This document shows, piece after piece, positions 25,885 through 35,360 of a stretch of DNA of 36,340 nt; positions within the stretch are counted from its first letter, which is position 1; each line of letters begins with the position of its first letter. This stretch comes from Gemmatimonadota bacterium (GTDB lineage Bacteria > JBHIER01 > G020348925), in assembly GCA_020348925.1 (NCBI GenBank), contig CP070758.1:1733690-1770029 (forward strand). Direction: 5' to 3'. Both the position numbers and the translations under genes were made by a program. The notes under the pieces were generated by a model that worked only from the letters and a program-made list of their open reading frames with translations, searched no databases and was not told the DNA's origin.

Positions 25885-27567
25885 TTATTCAACCTCCTCT
25901 TTCAGATCAGCGATGTCTCTCTTCAACTCATCGATGGTCTTCTGCTGCTCCTGAACCACCTTGGTCAAGACAGCCACGACATCCATGGGACTCATACCCT
26001 CCCTGTCTTTTGTTGATACGAGCTCAGGAACATCCTCGGCGATGAAGCCAAGGTGCTGTTCATCTTTGTCCACCTTGTAGTTGAACGTTACCGGATTCAA
26101 ATCCTCAAGGGCCTCGACGGCTGCTTCGGAGGTCAGCTCATGAATATTCTCCTTGTACTTTCGACTGGAGGCATTTGTCCAGACACCCCCTGCCGTACAA
26201 TGAGCGCCGCTCCCCATATGCAGTGGATACGATGGGTTCGTCGTGTCGATACCGACATAGCCTTCAAACCACGCGGCAACAGGAGAACCTTCGGCAACAA
26301 GACCTACCCCATTCGTGCATTGAAAATAACCGCCATAGCCAGTTGCGGACACACCATTGACAGCAGCACCGCTATTACTGTAAGAAGTGACACCTTCTCC
26401 ACCACCTGCGGCGTAGGCACATATACCACCAGCAGTACCCAAATTCTCAACTCTTAATATACACCAGTCTGTTGTGCTTCCTGATATTTCCTGCATTGTG
26501 TCACAGTCCAAGGTCACGTACTTGTCACTGAGAGACGACGTGCCTTCATAGAGTGTATCAGTGACATTGTACCGACCCCAATCGCTGGAAGCGGCTCCCG
26601 CCGCAGTGGTCTGGACCGAGCCATCGGGAAATTTGAATCCACCCATGGTTGAATGAATGAGGCCACCGGCCGACATACCCAGGAATGAGGACAATTGTTC
26701 TACGGAAACCAAGCCATTGCTGGACATCATGAGACCCTGGCCGATCGCGGCTCCATCCGTTATACGGATCAGGCTGGTCCATGTGTCACCACTCGAAATT
26801 GAGAGAAAATCATTACTGTCCGAGGGGTTCGTTATTTTTAGCACCCCATCGATAACGGCGCTGCTATCGACTTCCAGAACACCTTCAATGTCAACATTTC
26901 CATTCAGCCAGGCGGCAAGGTGCCCTGGAGCAGCTTCAGCAGCAAGACCCGGACCATTGACGGACTGAAAGTAACCGCCCCAGCCATCGATGGAAACGCC
27001 ATGCACACCAATACCACCATCACCGCACTGACCGCGCACTGCCGCTCCCCAACCGTTGCTATATCCATCGAGGCCGATGCCGTTACCCATATTTTCAGCT
27101 CTTAACATCCAATCGCCGGCGCTTCCCGTTATCTCCTGCGAACCGTCAGTAGTACTCACGAACCCGGAAGCGTGCTTGCCGTCCAATCGGTCTGCATTCA
27201 TGGCATAGGGCACACTGCCAACTTTATGTCTGGGTGTCATCTCCGAATCAGAGCCGACCGTGATCCCCAGCCACTTGTCGCTGCCGTCAAACATCAAATC
27301 CAGATTTGGAGTTATACTGCCCAATAGAACAGTATAGCTGCCTTCATCCACGTCCACCGACCCGTGCGCCTCCGTCCATACCGGACTTCCGCCTGTTGTC
27401 ACATTATACAAGTTGAACGTTATCGATACCGTGCCGGTTATCGGCACTCCAGCACCGTCCGTCAATTTCCCCGTGTAATAGAACATTCCCGGAAAGGCCA
27501 AAGCCGAAACGGCTCCACAAAGAATGCCCATCAGGGCAACCGTCACAAAAGTTTTGAACGCCTTCAT
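25885..27567 (-). CDS. Secreted tail-fibre-like protein with S74 chaperone domain
   Basis: The 560-residue protein has a clear signal peptide (KTFVTVALMGILCGAVSALA). Next is a beta domain typical of exported FCB-type proteins (YTGKLTDGAGVPITGTV, DGSDKWLGITVGSDSEMTP, LDGKHASGF). A long glycine-rich central part has repeated GYGGYFQ / GWGGYFQ and WL(N/E)G units. The C-terminal 95 residues form a peptidase S74 intramolecular chaperone: SSRKYKENIHEL with its Ser and Lys, NPVTFNYK, HLGFIAEDVPEL, and a final coiled coil. In phage tail spikes this domain trimerises the fibre and is then cut off. The start at 27567 (GGGAGGAAG) gives the clean signal peptide; ATGs at 27666 and 27717 are in frame and the first of these has its own AGGAGG. 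Confidence 0.78.
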   Translation of the reverse strand: MKAFKTFVTVALMGILCGAVSALAFPGMFYYTGKLTDGAGVPITGTVSITFNLYNVTTGGSPVWTEAHGSVDVDEGSYTVLLGSITPNLDLMFDGSDKWLGITVGSDSEMTPRHKVGSVPYAMNADRLDGKHASGFVSTTDGSQEITGSAGDWMLRAENMGNGIGLDGYSNGWGAAVRGQCGDGGIGVHGVSIDGWGGYFQSVNGPGLAAEAAPGHLAAWLNGNVDIEGVLEVDSSAVIDGVLKITNPSDSNDFLSISSGDTWTSLIRITDGAAIGQGLMMSSNGLVSVEQLSSFLGMSAGGLIHSTMGGFKFPDGSVQTTAAGAASSDWGRYNVTDTLYEGTSSLSDKYVTLDCDTMQEISGSTTDWCILRVENLGTAGGICAYAAGGGEGVTSYSNSGAAVNGVSATGYGGYFQCTNGVGLVAEGSPVAAWFEGYVGIDTTNPSYPLHMGSGAHCTAGGVWTNASSRKYKENIHELTSEAAVEALEDLNPVTFNYKVDKDEQHLGFIAEDVPELVSTKDREGMSPMDVVAVLTKVVQEQQKTIDELKRDIADLKEEVE

Positions 27568-27632
27568 CGGTCTTCCTCCCTTTCGGTTCTGTATGTGAAA
27601 CACATTAAACAAACCCGCAGGTACAAAATGTA

Positions 27633-27737
27633 TTAACAATACTCTCCACCGAAACTCTTTCTCCATGTTGTCCCTCCTTTGCATTGGGTTCCTGCTACAA
27701 TCCTTCTCGTAATCCACACACCGAAACCATTTCTCAT
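27633..27737 (-). CDS. Possible 34-residue leader peptide upstream of the S74 gene
   Basis: A short ORF (MRNGFGVWITRRIVAG...) has GGGAGGTGACGCCT before its ATG. Its end overlaps an in-frame upstream start of the S74 gene at 27666 (AGGAGGGACAAC-ATG), which would allow translational coupling. The peptide resembles nothing I know. It may be only a spurious ORF. Confidence 0.3.
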   Translation of the reverse strand: MRNGFGVWITRRIVAGTQCKGGTTWRKSFGGEYC

Positions 27738-28568
27738 AGGCGTCACCTCCCGTTCGGTTTGTCCGTTCGGTTCCCCTGCATTCGCAGGGGCAAGCCTCTT
27801 ATCCGTTTTTGACTTCTCTCTTGTCAAAGAGTCTGCCATGCCTGTCCCGTAAACAGTCTCGGGGAGTTTGTCGAAGGAAGGATTGAGGAAGATTCATCTT
27901 TTATTGAAACAATCCCCTCTCACTCCCCATTGACAAAGGGGAGAATTATTTCACCACAACGACAACGTACTCGCCTCCCTCCACATGCCACCGCGCCCCT
28001 GCCCTCTGCATCTCGGCACTCTTGTGTGCTGTTGATCACGTCCTTAAAGTTTTTCTTTCCCTGTAATTCATGAACGGCCTTTCTCCGTTCTCCATTTTCC
28101 CTTGAATCCTTGGCCCCTCGAATCCTAGAATCCTGACTTAAAACAAAAAACCCCCTGTCACTCACTCGAAAATGGGCGAAATAGGGGCTTGTTCACCTTG
28201 AATGGAAAAGACGGAAATAAGAACCATCTCTCCCCCTATGTTACAGATTCTAAGATTTGAAGATGTACGTTACCCAGTAGCTGTATGATCAAAGAAATAT
28301 GGAATGCATAGACACAGTTTGACAAAAACGCTCCTCTAACTATTCTGGGTTTGATATTATTTTTTAAATTATGCAATATTTTAATAGATGTCAAGCACAA
28401 TATGATTAAATATCATAATTATTTATCAATAAAAATAAATCATCTTATATTTTTCAAGCATTCCTTGCTATAACGAAATGTTCTTCACTTTTACTATTAT
28501 ATTAAGCTGAATTTTAATAATGATTTATTTAAAAGCCGGAAGTTTTAACATTTTTATCGACTATTCTT

Positions 28569-28806
28569 GGGGGTCGCATCTTTGATCTTTAATCTTCTTT
28601 CTTATATCTCACACCTCCCTGTGGTCCATCCTTGATAGTGGGGACAATGAGCAGGCTATCCATGTTCTGAGGTTCGAAGCCTCCATCCTTCGACTCCGCT
28701 CAGGATGAAGGTACATTCGCGACATCGACACGCTGGGCGTAGTCGAGGCATTCATTTTCAGTGCCAGGTTTATCCTTCGTCATGCCTAGCGGAGTCGAGG
28801 AGGCAT
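28569..28806. repeat. Dispersed intergenic repeat, copy 2
   Basis: The segment repeats the 24318 unit (GGGGGTCGCATCTTTGATC and following) and CCTTCGACTCCGCTCA at 28687-28702. CCTAGCGGAGTCGAGG at 28785-28800 is the inverted partner of that second motif, so the pair forms a palindrome-like REP structure about 115 bases across. Confidence 0.55.
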
Positions 28807-28847
28807 ATTCTCTTCAGACTACCATTAACAGGACGAAACCTCCCACA

Positions 28848-28882
28848 GAAAAGCCGCCGGGTTCAACTGCACCTGGCGGCTT
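28848..28882 (-). terminator. Rho-independent terminator of the caspase-fold gene
   Basis: On the minus strand a 10-bp stem (GCCGCCAGGT / ACCCGGCGGC, one G-T pair) with an 8-base loop is followed by TTTTC. It lies about 28 bases after the stop codon of the gene ending at 28910. Confidence 0.85.
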
Positions 28883-28909
28883 CTCATTTCTGTCCAAAAA
28901 AACAGAAGG

Positions 28910-31900
28910 CTATTTCATCAGCACCATCCGCCTCGTGGCCGTAAAATCTCCAGATTGCAGTCGATAGAAATATATGCCGCTCGAGATCTCATGGCCTTCC
29001 TCGTCCAGCCCGTCCCAGGTCACTTCGTAATACCCCGGCTCCTTCACCTCATCCACCAGCGTCCGCACCGCCTGCCCGAGGATGTTGTAGATCTTCAGGG
29101 TGGTGTGGACGGCGGATCTATTATCTGCTATCTGGTATCTGATATCCGTGCTGGGGTTGAAGGGATTGGGGTAGTTCTGTGACAGATGAAATTCCGTCGG
29201 GACACCAATCGCTTTTTCGACCAAAGTCATGAGTCTCTCAAAATCCTCGTCCGTAAGGTATGATCGAAGCGACTGCAGAAAGACCAGAGCGTCCTCTGAA
29301 ATGGTGACCCTGGGAAGGCCGGGCACACACTCGCCGATACCCAGGATCACATTTACGATGGACAGAGCATCGAGAACATCGTACTCCAGGTCACCGTTGC
29401 AGTCTGCCCGCAGGAGGGCGTTCCCTTCCAGAGGTACAAGTGTTAGGATATGATTGACAACGGCCAGGACATCCAGCACGTTGATGCTGCCGTCACCGTT
29501 GGGATCGCCAATAATAGTCGACTCCTCGCGGCCGAAGAGGAAGTCGTTCACGTAACCGACCTGCTCCTCGTAAGCATCGTACAGAGGAATCGGTATGACA
29601 CTGGCGCGGCCCCACTCGGCGTCCTCGGGGAACATCTGATCTGCCGACGGACACTGGCTCAGGCTCGCCGCCATACGAATGGGGACATGATTCAGACATT
29701 TCTCCCTGACTATGTCCGGATCGTCGAATTCGATCTCAAGAAAAACATCGAAAAAGGATTCGCACGGCATGAGACCTGTGGGATCAATTTCGATGATCTC
29801 TCCTGTAGAGGGCACATCAGGTCGCTGGGTAACCGTTACCGGCCCCAAACTGGAGCTTCCTGTCAGACTCATCTCCACGATTTCCGTCTGGATCTCGGGG
29901 ACGCCGTCATCATTCGCGTCATCCCAGTCACACCGGCTGACCACCACCGGACCTGTCAAATCCAGAGCCACATCGCCAAATCCCGCAAGGTTCACATACA
30001 CCGTCGCGCCGACATTGAGAGCCTCCGTAGCCACAACGCACGACCTGTCCACCCACTCTGGGAAGGAGAAGGTTAGGTACTCGGATTCCAGAATACCATC
30101 GGGAAGCTGTTCCACGCCGGTCTCGATTTTGAGCACCAGTTCAGGCTCCAGGCAGACGTTGCCCAGGGGATTGGACACCCACAGCTCTACCGTCCCCATC
30201 TGACCTTCAGGCACAAAGAGCGACCACTGGTCCGGCTCCAGCTGGCCGAGATTCTCACCGAGGAGCTCCACCGTACTCCCCTCAGGCAGCGTGACATCAT
30301 AGGCATAGATGTTGAAATACGCCACCCCCAGTCCCTCGGCACCACCGATGGAAATGGGCATCATGGTCCGATGGTCACTGCTTTCATACATATCCACGAC
30401 GCTCCACTTCTTCCAGCCCACCATGGTCTCCGTCTCCAGGAGAAACATCCCGTAACCGATGGTGAGGGGGTAAAAATCGGCAAAAGATGCATTGGTGAAG
30501 GTGTGCCTGGCCCCATCACCGGTCAGGGTCATCACATCACCTGCCAGACTCCCCACCTGTGGCGTGAACGCGCCGAAAAGATACTCGGCATAATAGGGCA
30601 GGATGGAGACTTGGGGCGGATAGAGTTCGCTCGGTGCGTAATACCAGTAGTCGACAAAGGTCTCCTGGGGCGTGAAGAAGGTGTCCGGGGGCACCCAGGT
30701 CGTATCCGGCGGGGGAACGCGCCCGCGGTCTCCGCGGGGCTTCGACATGTGCGCCAGCGGTTCACCGGGGCAGTGGTACAGTTGCGGATGGGACGGGAAG
30801 GTGTCGGGCAGCGGATAGTACCCCCTCGAAAAGTCCGTGATGACCTCATCGTAAGCCTCGGACCAGGTGAAGCCGTCTGGCACACCGTCGTCATTTTGAC
30901 CCTGGGCCGCAGCAGCGATGAGCTGCTGGATGAAGATCCGCTCGAAGTAGGAGTGGGCAGTGTCAGGTCCGGCGTTCCTACACCTGCTGGTCTCGTTCCA
31001 GTTGGCTGCTGTGACGATATTGACTTCACAGGGTGCCCTCAGGTCGCCGGCGGACGTCCACTGGCGGCAGAGCAAATCTTTAATATTGGAGGCGATCCCC
31101 CCGCTGAAACAGCAGTCGATCTCAATATTCAGCCTGTCAAGACCGGCGTCCACGCAAACCTTGATCATGTTGGCAAAATCTGCGTCCCTCAATCCCTGAT
31201 TCCCCCACAGCACCAGGTACTGGGGCACATTGATGAGGGTACCGCCGACGGTATTATCCCCGTCCACATCGATCCCCTTTATATGAATATTTCCATCCGC
31301 ATCAACGGTGAGACTCGAAAAACCATTTGGGGCCGTGACTTCAACCCCATCCCGAAACAGGCGGTACGTCCCGTCCGAATACCGCCTGATCTCAAAGGTG
31401 ACCTGCTGACCGGAAGCCGTCGCCTCCACCGTTCGGCTTAACCGGATAAATCCGGCCGGAGGTATGGCGAGCGGCCCGAACACGAGCTCAGCATCCCTCT
31501 CCGCCTGATGATCGTCCGTAATGGTCGTCGAATCGCCGTGACTGACGTTCGCCCCGTGGGAGGAGATGAGGATCTGCAACTCTGTGTTTAAACACCGGTT
31601 GTGGCAGTCCCGGATGCTGTCGGCGAAGGCGGAAAACTGGCTCTGGATGTTGGCCGAACTGGCCCCCTGAGGTGCGGGAGGCCGGGGAATATCGCGTTTG
31701 GGTGGGCCGGGGTTCCAGACGCTGTTCGTCAGGGTATTGTATTGGGACCATCCATTCGCCGCAGTGAAGGGGGCACCGGGTACACCGCCACCCTCCCAGA
31801 AGACAGCGAGATGATCTGCCTCGTATCCCCCGTAGCCCAACTTATAGATGAGCTTGAGACACATGTCGTTGTATACGGCGTTGCGGATGCGATCGGAGTC

Positions 31901-32998
31901 GTTGGCGGCCGTACAGATAATCATGGCAAACCGGCACCAGTCCTCCTCAGCCAGGACGCCGCCCTCTTCAATGAGCTTATAGAGATCGCCCTCCGTCTCC
32001 GATCGTCCCTTCGTCTTCGGAGAGGCGGAGACGACAGTGGGATTTTCCAGACAGACCGACGTCTCCACTCCGAATTGCGGACGGTGATTGTATTGGCACA
32101 AGATCCCCTCCAGAGTAACCCACCGCTCGTTATAGTCGTATCCGTACAGCGTGACGAAGTCGCCCACGAGGATCTCAGAATAGGGGTAGATCAACTTCTG
32201 ACGCGCGTAATTCTCGTCAAGGCAGAGGTAGGCGTAGTTACCGCTGGCCGTGAGAAAACCGTTGACCTCCACAGGATCGCCGGCCGCCAGTTCACCGCCA
32301 ACCCATTTGGCATACACCTCGGATACAGTCAGAGCAGCGCCGCCGGTGTAAACGCCTCCCACTCTGACGAGGGCATCCCCTTCCGTTACGGTCAACCAGG
32401 ATCCGCCGCTGTTCAAGCTGATGGTGGTCCGCTGGGTCGTGGTGCCGTCGTCGTCCAGGGCCGGCCACCAACCCGATCCAGGATATGGACCACCGGGTGC
32501 GAATCCATAAACGATGTGAAAGTCCTGGCCGGCGCTGAAGCCGATGGGACCTGCCACATCAAACTGGACCCAAGTGAGATGCGGTAGGGGTGGGGATATG
32601 GCCCCCACATATGTTGCCGGCCACACCGGTTTCCCAGTACCGTCATCCGCTGCGACATAGAGATTGCAGCCGTTCGTCGCATTATTGAACTCATTCATCA
32701 CGGCGAAGTAGATCGACAGAAGAGAAAAATCGAAGGTCGGTGTAAACCTGACAGCGATATACGTATTCGGGCTCGTTGAGATGAAGCCTATGAAACCGTT
32801 GTCGTACTGTATTGTATCAGGTTGCGGGCTCGTGCGATCGTCACTCGTGGCTTTTTTCTCGACATCAATCGCCTCGAACCGGGCCGGCTCGAGGCCGGTC
32901 CGGCCCTGGTCGGCCTGAGTGGAAAAAACGCTCAGTATGCCGAGATTCAGAATACAGATGCAGACCAACAGATCTGCAATTCTTCGTACTCTTGGCAT
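28910..32998 (-). CDS. Giant secreted caspase-fold protein with dockerin and sorting tail
   Basis: The 1362-residue protein has a signal peptide (residues 1-30). Residues about 340-640 show a caspase-fold (clan CD) peptidase: FAMIICTAANDSDRIRNAV starts the core, ILISSHGANVSHGD (about 477) supplies the His, and IEIDCCFSGG (about 628) the Cys. About 150 residues separate the two, far more than usual, because a beta-rich segment is inserted. A beta-sandwich region comes next. About 1163-1215 is a dockerin-like pair of EF-hand repeats (GDPNGDGSINVLDVLAVV, DCNGDLEYDVLDALSIV). The end is the YPNPFNPSTDIRYQ ... GIYFYRL tail. The His and Cys suggest an active extracellular cysteine protease of the C13/C14/gingipain group; activity is inference. 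AAAGGAGGCG precedes the ATG. Confidence 0.75.
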   Translation of the reverse strand: MPRVRRIADLLVCICILNLGILSVFSTQADQGRTGLEPARFEAIDVEKKATSDDRTSPQPDTIQYDNGFIGFISTSPNTYIAVRFTPTFDFSLLSIYFAVMNEFNNATNGCNLYVAADDGTGKPVWPATYVGAISPPLPHLTWVQFDVAGPIGFSAGQDFHIVYGFAPGGPYPGSGWWPALDDDGTTTQRTTISLNSGGSWLTVTEGDALVRVGGVYTGGAALTVSEVYAKWVGGELAAGDPVEVNGFLTASGNYAYLCLDENYARQKLIYPYSEILVGDFVTLYGYDYNERWVTLEGILCQYNHRPQFGVETSVCLENPTVVSASPKTKGRSETEGDLYKLIEEGGVLAEEDWCRFAMIICTAANDSDRIRNAVYNDMCLKLIYKLGYGGYEADHLAVFWEGGGVPGAPFTAANGWSQYNTLTNSVWNPGPPKRDIPRPPAPQGASSANIQSQFSAFADSIRDCHNRCLNTELQILISSHGANVSHGDSTTITDDHQAERDAELVFGPLAIPPAGFIRLSRTVEATASGQQVTFEIRRYSDGTYRLFRDGVEVTAPNGFSSLTVDADGNIHIKGIDVDGDNTVGGTLINVPQYLVLWGNQGLRDADFANMIKVCVDAGLDRLNIEIDCCFSGGIASNIKDLLCRQWTSAGDLRAPCEVNIVTAANWNETSRCRNAGPDTAHSYFERIFIQQLIAAAAQGQNDDGVPDGFTWSEAYDEVITDFSRGYYPLPDTFPSHPQLYHCPGEPLAHMSKPRGDRGRVPPPDTTWVPPDTFFTPQETFVDYWYYAPSELYPPQVSILPYYAEYLFGAFTPQVGSLAGDVMTLTGDGARHTFTNASFADFYPLTIGYGMFLLETETMVGWKKWSVVDMYESSDHRTMMPISIGGAEGLGVAYFNIYAYDVTLPEGSTVELLGENLGQLEPDQWSLFVPEGQMGTVELWVSNPLGNVCLEPELVLKIETGVEQLPDGILESEYLTFSFPEWVDRSCVVATEALNVGATVYVNLAGFGDVALDLTGPVVVSRCDWDDANDDGVPEIQTEIVEMSLTGSSSLGPVTVTQRPDVPSTGEIIEIDPTGLMPCESFFDVFLEIEFDDPDIVREKCLNHVPIRMAASLSQCPSADQMFPEDAEWGRASVIPIPLYDAYEEQVGYVNDFLFGREESTIIGDPNGDGSINVLDVLAVVNHILTLVPLEGNALLRADCNGDLEYDVLDALSIVNVILGIGECVPGLPRVTISEDALVFLQSLRSYLTDEDFERLMTLVEKAIGVPTEFHLSQNYPNPFNPSTDIRYQIADNRSAVHTTLKIYNILGQAVRTLVDEVKEPGYYEVTWDGLDEEGHEISSGIYFYRLQSGDFTATRRMVLMK

Positions 32999-33109
32999 CG
33001 TGCGCCTCCTTTTATGAATAGGGATTTTAGAAACACAGGAACGATACTACAATTCTTTGATCGTACAAGCTGAAAATAGTGTTTTAGACGGTTAGATTCA
33101 ATTATTTCT

Positions 33110-34885
33110 TTATGTTCGCCTGCTTTCCCCGAGATATTTGAGAATGACTAACGTGATATCATCCTGTTGCTGGCCTTTTGCTGCGAAGGCTTTGACCCGC
33201 TGAACGATCTTTTGACCGAGCGCTTCGGCACTCAAGCTGGTATCTTCACGTATGGTACGCAACAGGCCTTCCTCCCCGAACTCCTCCTCTTTCGAGTTCA
33301 TGGCTTCCGTAACACCGTCTGTAAACATCACGATTTGGTCGTTCGGACGAAGACGGACCATCCCCTCCTCGTAAGGGACATCCCTCATCATACCCAGAAC
33401 AAGCCCGCCTCTATCCAGAAGCTCCTGCGCGCCATCCCCTCGAACAAGAAATGGGGGATTGTGACCTGCGTTTGAGTACGCGAAAGTTTTTTCCTCGACG
33501 TCGAGCACGCCGTAGACGGCGGTGATGAACTTGTCGATATCCGTGTTCCGGACGGCCAAATTGTTCACGATACTCATGATCTCACTGAGGGGTTTGTTCT
33601 CACCGGCAAGCGTCCGGAGCGAAGCCTGAAGATTGGCTATGAGTAATGCCGCCGGTGCACCTTTGCCTGAGACATCGGCAATGGCGATCGCAACTTTGGT
33701 TTGATGCAATGAAATGAAATCGTAGTAGTCGCCGCCGACCTGTTTGCTGGGAATGTTCAGACCGGCCAGGTCAAAGCCCTCCACAGGCGGGATCGATTTA
33801 GGAAGCAAGCCTTGCTGAATCCGGCTGGCGATGGACAGCTCCTCCTCGAGTCGCTCCTTCTCCAGGGCCTCTTCAAAAAGATGTGCGTTCTCGATAGCAA
33901 TCATCCCCTGATTGGCCAGCGTGGACAGAAATTCAAGCTCGTCAAGGGTATAGGGCCCTCCGTACATTCTCTCCCCAAGCCCAATGATGCCCCGCGTTGC
34001 CCCCTGATGCCGCATGGGTACGACGTACGACAGGCCCCACCTGCGCAGCTCTCCCAGGCCCCTCTTCTCCCGAATACTCATTGGCTCCGAGATGAGGGTC
34101 AGTCGCTGCAGCAGACGGCCATCGATCGTCTCAACGTCGACATCCTTCAAACCCTGGGCGATCGAGTGTTCGATACGGTGTTCACGAAACACGAGAATAA
34201 GACTGCGGTTTATGGCCATCTGGCCCATGACGGCATAGGTCAGGAGCTGAAGAATCTTGCGGGGATTCAACGAGGAGTTCAGTTCCTTGCCGATGTCAAA
34301 GAGGGTGTTGAGCTCCTGTATCTTGCGGTCGAGTCTTTTGTTGACGATGCGCAGCTGTTCGACGACGAGACCGTTATGGACGGATGTACCGGCGATGTTG
34401 GTCAGGGAACTGAGAAAATCGATTTCAGCCGACTGATAATTATATCCCGTGGGCTTCGGCCCGAAGCATACCAGGCCCATGGTTCTTTTTCCCGCCCGCA
34501 TGGGCAGGACGAGCACGATCCCCAACTCCTGCAGAGCGGTTATCCATGCCTCTTTCCCCACCGCAGCATCTTCAACAAGCAGAGATTTTGAAGGGGCGGA
34601 GTCGAGGGCGAAGGTTAAGGAATCAAGCCGTTTCTCCATGATGCCCTTCGAGGTCTCAACTGTAAAGTTGATTCCGTCTCGGCTCAGAAGAATGAGGCCC
34701 TTGCCGATGAGCATTTTTCCCATGGCCGTCAGCAGAACGTGATCCAATATGGATTTGAGACCGAGGGACGCATCGAGCCTTTGGGTCACCTCAAAGAGAG
34801 AGGTCAGCTCGACAAGGCGTTCGTCCAATTCGCTCTGCACATCGCCCTTCGAGTCCGCAGGGAATGCTTGTTCCGTTTTCTCCAT
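33110..34885 (-). CDS. Double-GAF RsbU/SpoIIE-type serine phosphatase
   Basis: The 591-residue protein has two GAF-like sensor domains (about 25-180 and 190-345), a linker coiled coil (LEKERLEEELSIASRIQQGLLP) and a PP2C phosphatase of the SpoIIE/RsbU class (about 370-585). Metal-binding aspartates are visible in GGDYYDF, IADVSGKG, FTDGVTEAMN and QQDDITLVI. It would dephosphorylate the STAS antagonist encoded upstream in this cluster, freeing it to bind the kinase. The GAF domains, with no obvious cofactor site, would sense the signal. It is the last gene of the minus-strand cluster, 46 bases after the second kinase. No membrane segment is seen, so it is probably cytoplasmic. Confidence 0.9.
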   Translation of the reverse strand: MEKTEQAFPADSKGDVQSELDERLVELTSLFEVTQRLDASLGLKSILDHVLLTAMGKMLIGKGLILLSRDGINFTVETSKGIMEKRLDSLTFALDSAPSKSLLVEDAAVGKEAWITALQELGIVLVLPMRAGKRTMGLVCFGPKPTGYNYQSAEIDFLSSLTNIAGTSVHNGLVVEQLRIVNKRLDRKIQELNTLFDIGKELNSSLNPRKILQLLTYAVMGQMAINRSLILVFREHRIEHSIAQGLKDVDVETIDGRLLQRLTLISEPMSIREKRGLGELRRWGLSYVVPMRHQGATRGIIGLGERMYGGPYTLDELEFLSTLANQGMIAIENAHLFEEALEKERLEEELSIASRIQQGLLPKSIPPVEGFDLAGLNIPSKQVGGDYYDFISLHQTKVAIAIADVSGKGAPAALLIANLQASLRTLAGENKPLSEIMSIVNNLAVRNTDIDKFITAVYGVLDVEEKTFAYSNAGHNPPFLVRGDGAQELLDRGGLVLGMMRDVPYEEGMVRLRPNDQIVMFTDGVTEAMNSKEEEFGEEGLLRTIREDTSLSAEALGQKIVQRVKAFAAKGQQQDDITLVILKYLGESRRT

Positions 34886-34931
34886 ATTACATTATGCGAA
34901 CGGGAAATGAATGGATCGCCCCAGGCCCGTT

Positions 34932-35360
34932 TCAACTCTTCTTAAAATACTTCGTCATTTGCACCTGATTTCTGACTCCGGGTTCGATGTGAAAGTTGAC
35001 ATCGTCCATCACCGTTTTGATGATGTACAGACCGAATCCACCGAATTTATGCTGGGCCAGGAGCTTTTCGATATTCGGTGTTTCGATGGCATCGGGATCG
35101 AACCCTCTGCCGCTGTCAGAAACTGTGATCGTCATCCCCCTTCTGTCGACCTTGGCTTCGACTTCAACGTACTTTTCGTCTCCGCCGTCGTATGCGTGCC
35201 GAATGACGTTCGTGCACGCTTCGTCCAGAGCCAAAGCTATCTTATGGACGTTCTCTTCATCAAACCCGGCCTCATTCGCCAACTTCGATATGAACTCCCG
35301 TATGACATCCAAATAATCGGTGTGACTTGGCAGTTGTAAATGAACGTGTTTCTTCATCAT
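34932..35360 (-). CDS. RsbW-like HATPase anti-sigma/switch kinase 2
   Basis: The 142-residue protein is a GHKL ATPase of the RsbW/SpoIIAB type. Its N-box reads LALDEACTNVIRHAY, with Glu, Asn and His in place, followed by DSGRGFDP and GGFGLYII for ATP binding. Its start overlaps the stop of the other kinase (ATGA at 35357-35360). Such kinases phosphorylate a STAS protein and bind a sigma factor or other target. About half the residues match its neighbour, so the pair probably arose by duplication. Confidence 0.9.
   Translation of the reverse strand: MMKKHVHLQLPSHTDYLDVIREFISKLANEAGFDEENVHKIALALDEACTNVIRHAYDGGDEKYVEVEAKVDRRGMTITVSDSGRGFDPDAIETPNIEKLLAQHKFGGFGLYIIKTVMDDVNFHIEPGVRNQVQMTKYFKKS

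Larger units (their letters stand above)
27568..28909. other. Long gene-poor region with leader ORF, repeats and AT-rich block
   Basis: There are 1342 bases with no large gene. Contents from left: a 34-codon minus-strand ORF with a good ribosome site (27633-27737); unremarkable DNA with no supported ORF (27740-28300); a strongly AT-rich block (about 28330-28560); a second copy of the dispersed repeat (28569-28806); and a terminator (28848-28882). TTGACA at 28319 with TATTCT 16 bases on is a possible plus-strand promoter with no gene to serve, so a non-coding RNA is conceivable but unsupported. Confidence 0.5.

Noticed and set aside
28655-28680. TpsiC-like GGTTCGAAGCC suggestive of a tRNA
   Set aside because: No acceptor stem, anticodon arm or D-loop can be formed around it.
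30371-32587. Long plus-strand open frames opposite the caspase-fold gene
   Set aside because: They mirror GC-rich codons of a real minus-strand gene, lack ribosome sites and resemble no family.
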